A program made the position numbers and the translations under genes. DNA of 7,012 nucleotides from Anaerolineae bacterium (GTDB taxonomy: Bacteria > Chloroflexota > Anaerolineae > Anaerolineales > E44-bin32): assembly GCA_030673735.1 (NCBI GenBank), contig DAOVIK010000077.1:1-7012 (forward strand). The letters run 5' to 3'. Within the stretch, counting starts at the first letter, position 1. The number at the start of each line of letters is the position of its first letter. Of this stretch, positions 6,744 through 7,012 are shown one piece after another. The notes beneath the pieces were generated by a model. That model had not been told where the DNA came from and made no database searches. It saw nothing but the letters and a program-made list of their open reading frames with translations.

Positions 6744-6777
6744 CCCGGCCGACGCCTTCTGCGCTGGCCGGGTTGTT
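6744..6777 (+). terminator. Probable intrinsic terminator after livF
   Basis: CCCGGCC at 6744-6750 pairs with GGCCGGG at 6766-6772. Inside, CGC 6753-6755 can pair with GCG 6761-6763 around the loop CTTCT, leaving one G-U and one A/C mismatch. ACAA (6734-6737) and TTGT (6773-6776) could add a lower stem across a bulge. The stem is followed by TTGTT, only a weak T-tract, so termination may be partial and the next gene might receive read-through. Confidence 0.55.
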
Positions 6778-6791
6778 CACTGGAGAAAGTC

Positions 6792-7012
6792 ATGCAATTG
6801 CGAGTCCTGAGCGCTGAGGAAGTGCGCCAGGCATTGCCCATGTCGGCCGCTATCGAGGCAATGAAGCAGGCCTTCGGGCAGCTATCGGGCGGTCAAGCCA
6901 GCCTGCCGCTGCGCAGCCGCATCGAAGTTGACGAAAGTTTCTCGCTATTCATGCCTGCCTACCTGCATAGCAGCGGTGACCTGGCGGTGAAGATCGTTTC
7001 TGTGTACCCCAA
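6792..7012 (+). CDS. Ornithine cyclodeaminase/mu-crystallin family protein, 5' part only
   Basis: An open frame from the ATG at 6792 runs off the window end (73 complete codons, no stop). The translation begins MQLRVLSAEEVRQALPM and continues through AIEAMKQAF, LPLRSRIEV, LFMPAYL and LAVKIVSVYP. This order of motifs is characteristic of the N-terminal half of the ornithine cyclodeaminase/mu-crystallin family, which are NAD(P)-dependent enzymes including ornithine cyclodeaminase, alanine dehydrogenase of the archaeal type, and imine reductases. The lysine in A-V-K-I-V (residue 66) lies in the conserved substrate-binding region. GGAG at 6782-6785 is a good ribosome binding site. The gene is 93 nt after livF, separated by a likely terminator, in the same direction. 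The missing Rossmann domain prevents naming the exact substrate; a link to the imported amino acid is inference. Confidence 0.82.
   Translation, partial: MQLRVLSAEEVRQALPMSAAIEAMKQAFGQLSGGQASLPLRSRIEVDESFSLFMPAYLHSSGDLAVKIVSVYP

Overview
This window holds a complete branched-chain/polar amino acid ABC importer operon of the LivJHMGF type. All genes are on the + strand, in the order substrate-binding lipoprotein, permease, permease, ATPase, ATPase. It is flanked upstream by a small stand-alone cyclic-nucleotide-binding-domain protein and downstream by the 5' end of an ornithine cyclodeaminase/mu-crystallin family gene. No RNA gene, mobile element, CRISPR array or convincing minus-strand gene was seen.

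Organism: a moderately GC-rich bacterium. The solute-binding protein carries a lipobox (LGAC), so it is lipid-anchored rather than freely periplasmic. This fits a lineage with a single membrane or an unusual envelope. Together with the enlarged LivH and LivM permeases, it recalls Chloroflexota (Anaerolineae-like) Liv operons. That placement is an inference from recalled family resemblance, not a database result.

Layout: 5-517 is the cAMP/cGMP-binding-domain protein. 518-988 is non-coding; it contains a near-consensus sigma70-type promoter (TTGACA, 16 bp, CATAAT at 767-794) and a roughly 187-nt leader with several overlapping potential helices. 989-2242 is the binding protein with a strong ribosome binding site. 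2243-2371 carries a 12-bp perfect hairpin with no U-tract, probably used to make more binding protein than permease. 2372-3436 (livH), 3446-5146 (livM), 5169-5972 (livG) and 5985-6698 (livF) are tightly packed with gaps of 9, 22 and 12 nt. A GC-rich hairpin near 6744-6772 may end the operon. 6792-7012 is the truncated cyclodeaminase-family gene.

How it works together: the lipoprotein captures an amino acid outside the membrane and delivers it to the LivH-LivM channel, which the LivG-LivF ATP-binding subunits power. The cyclodeaminase-family enzyme next door could act on the imported amino acid, but the operon structure does not prove this. The system is a known family. The less ordinary parts are the ~240-residue membrane extension of LivM, the extra N-terminal segment of LivH, a two-residue change before Walker A of LivG, and the structured leader and inter-gene hairpins.
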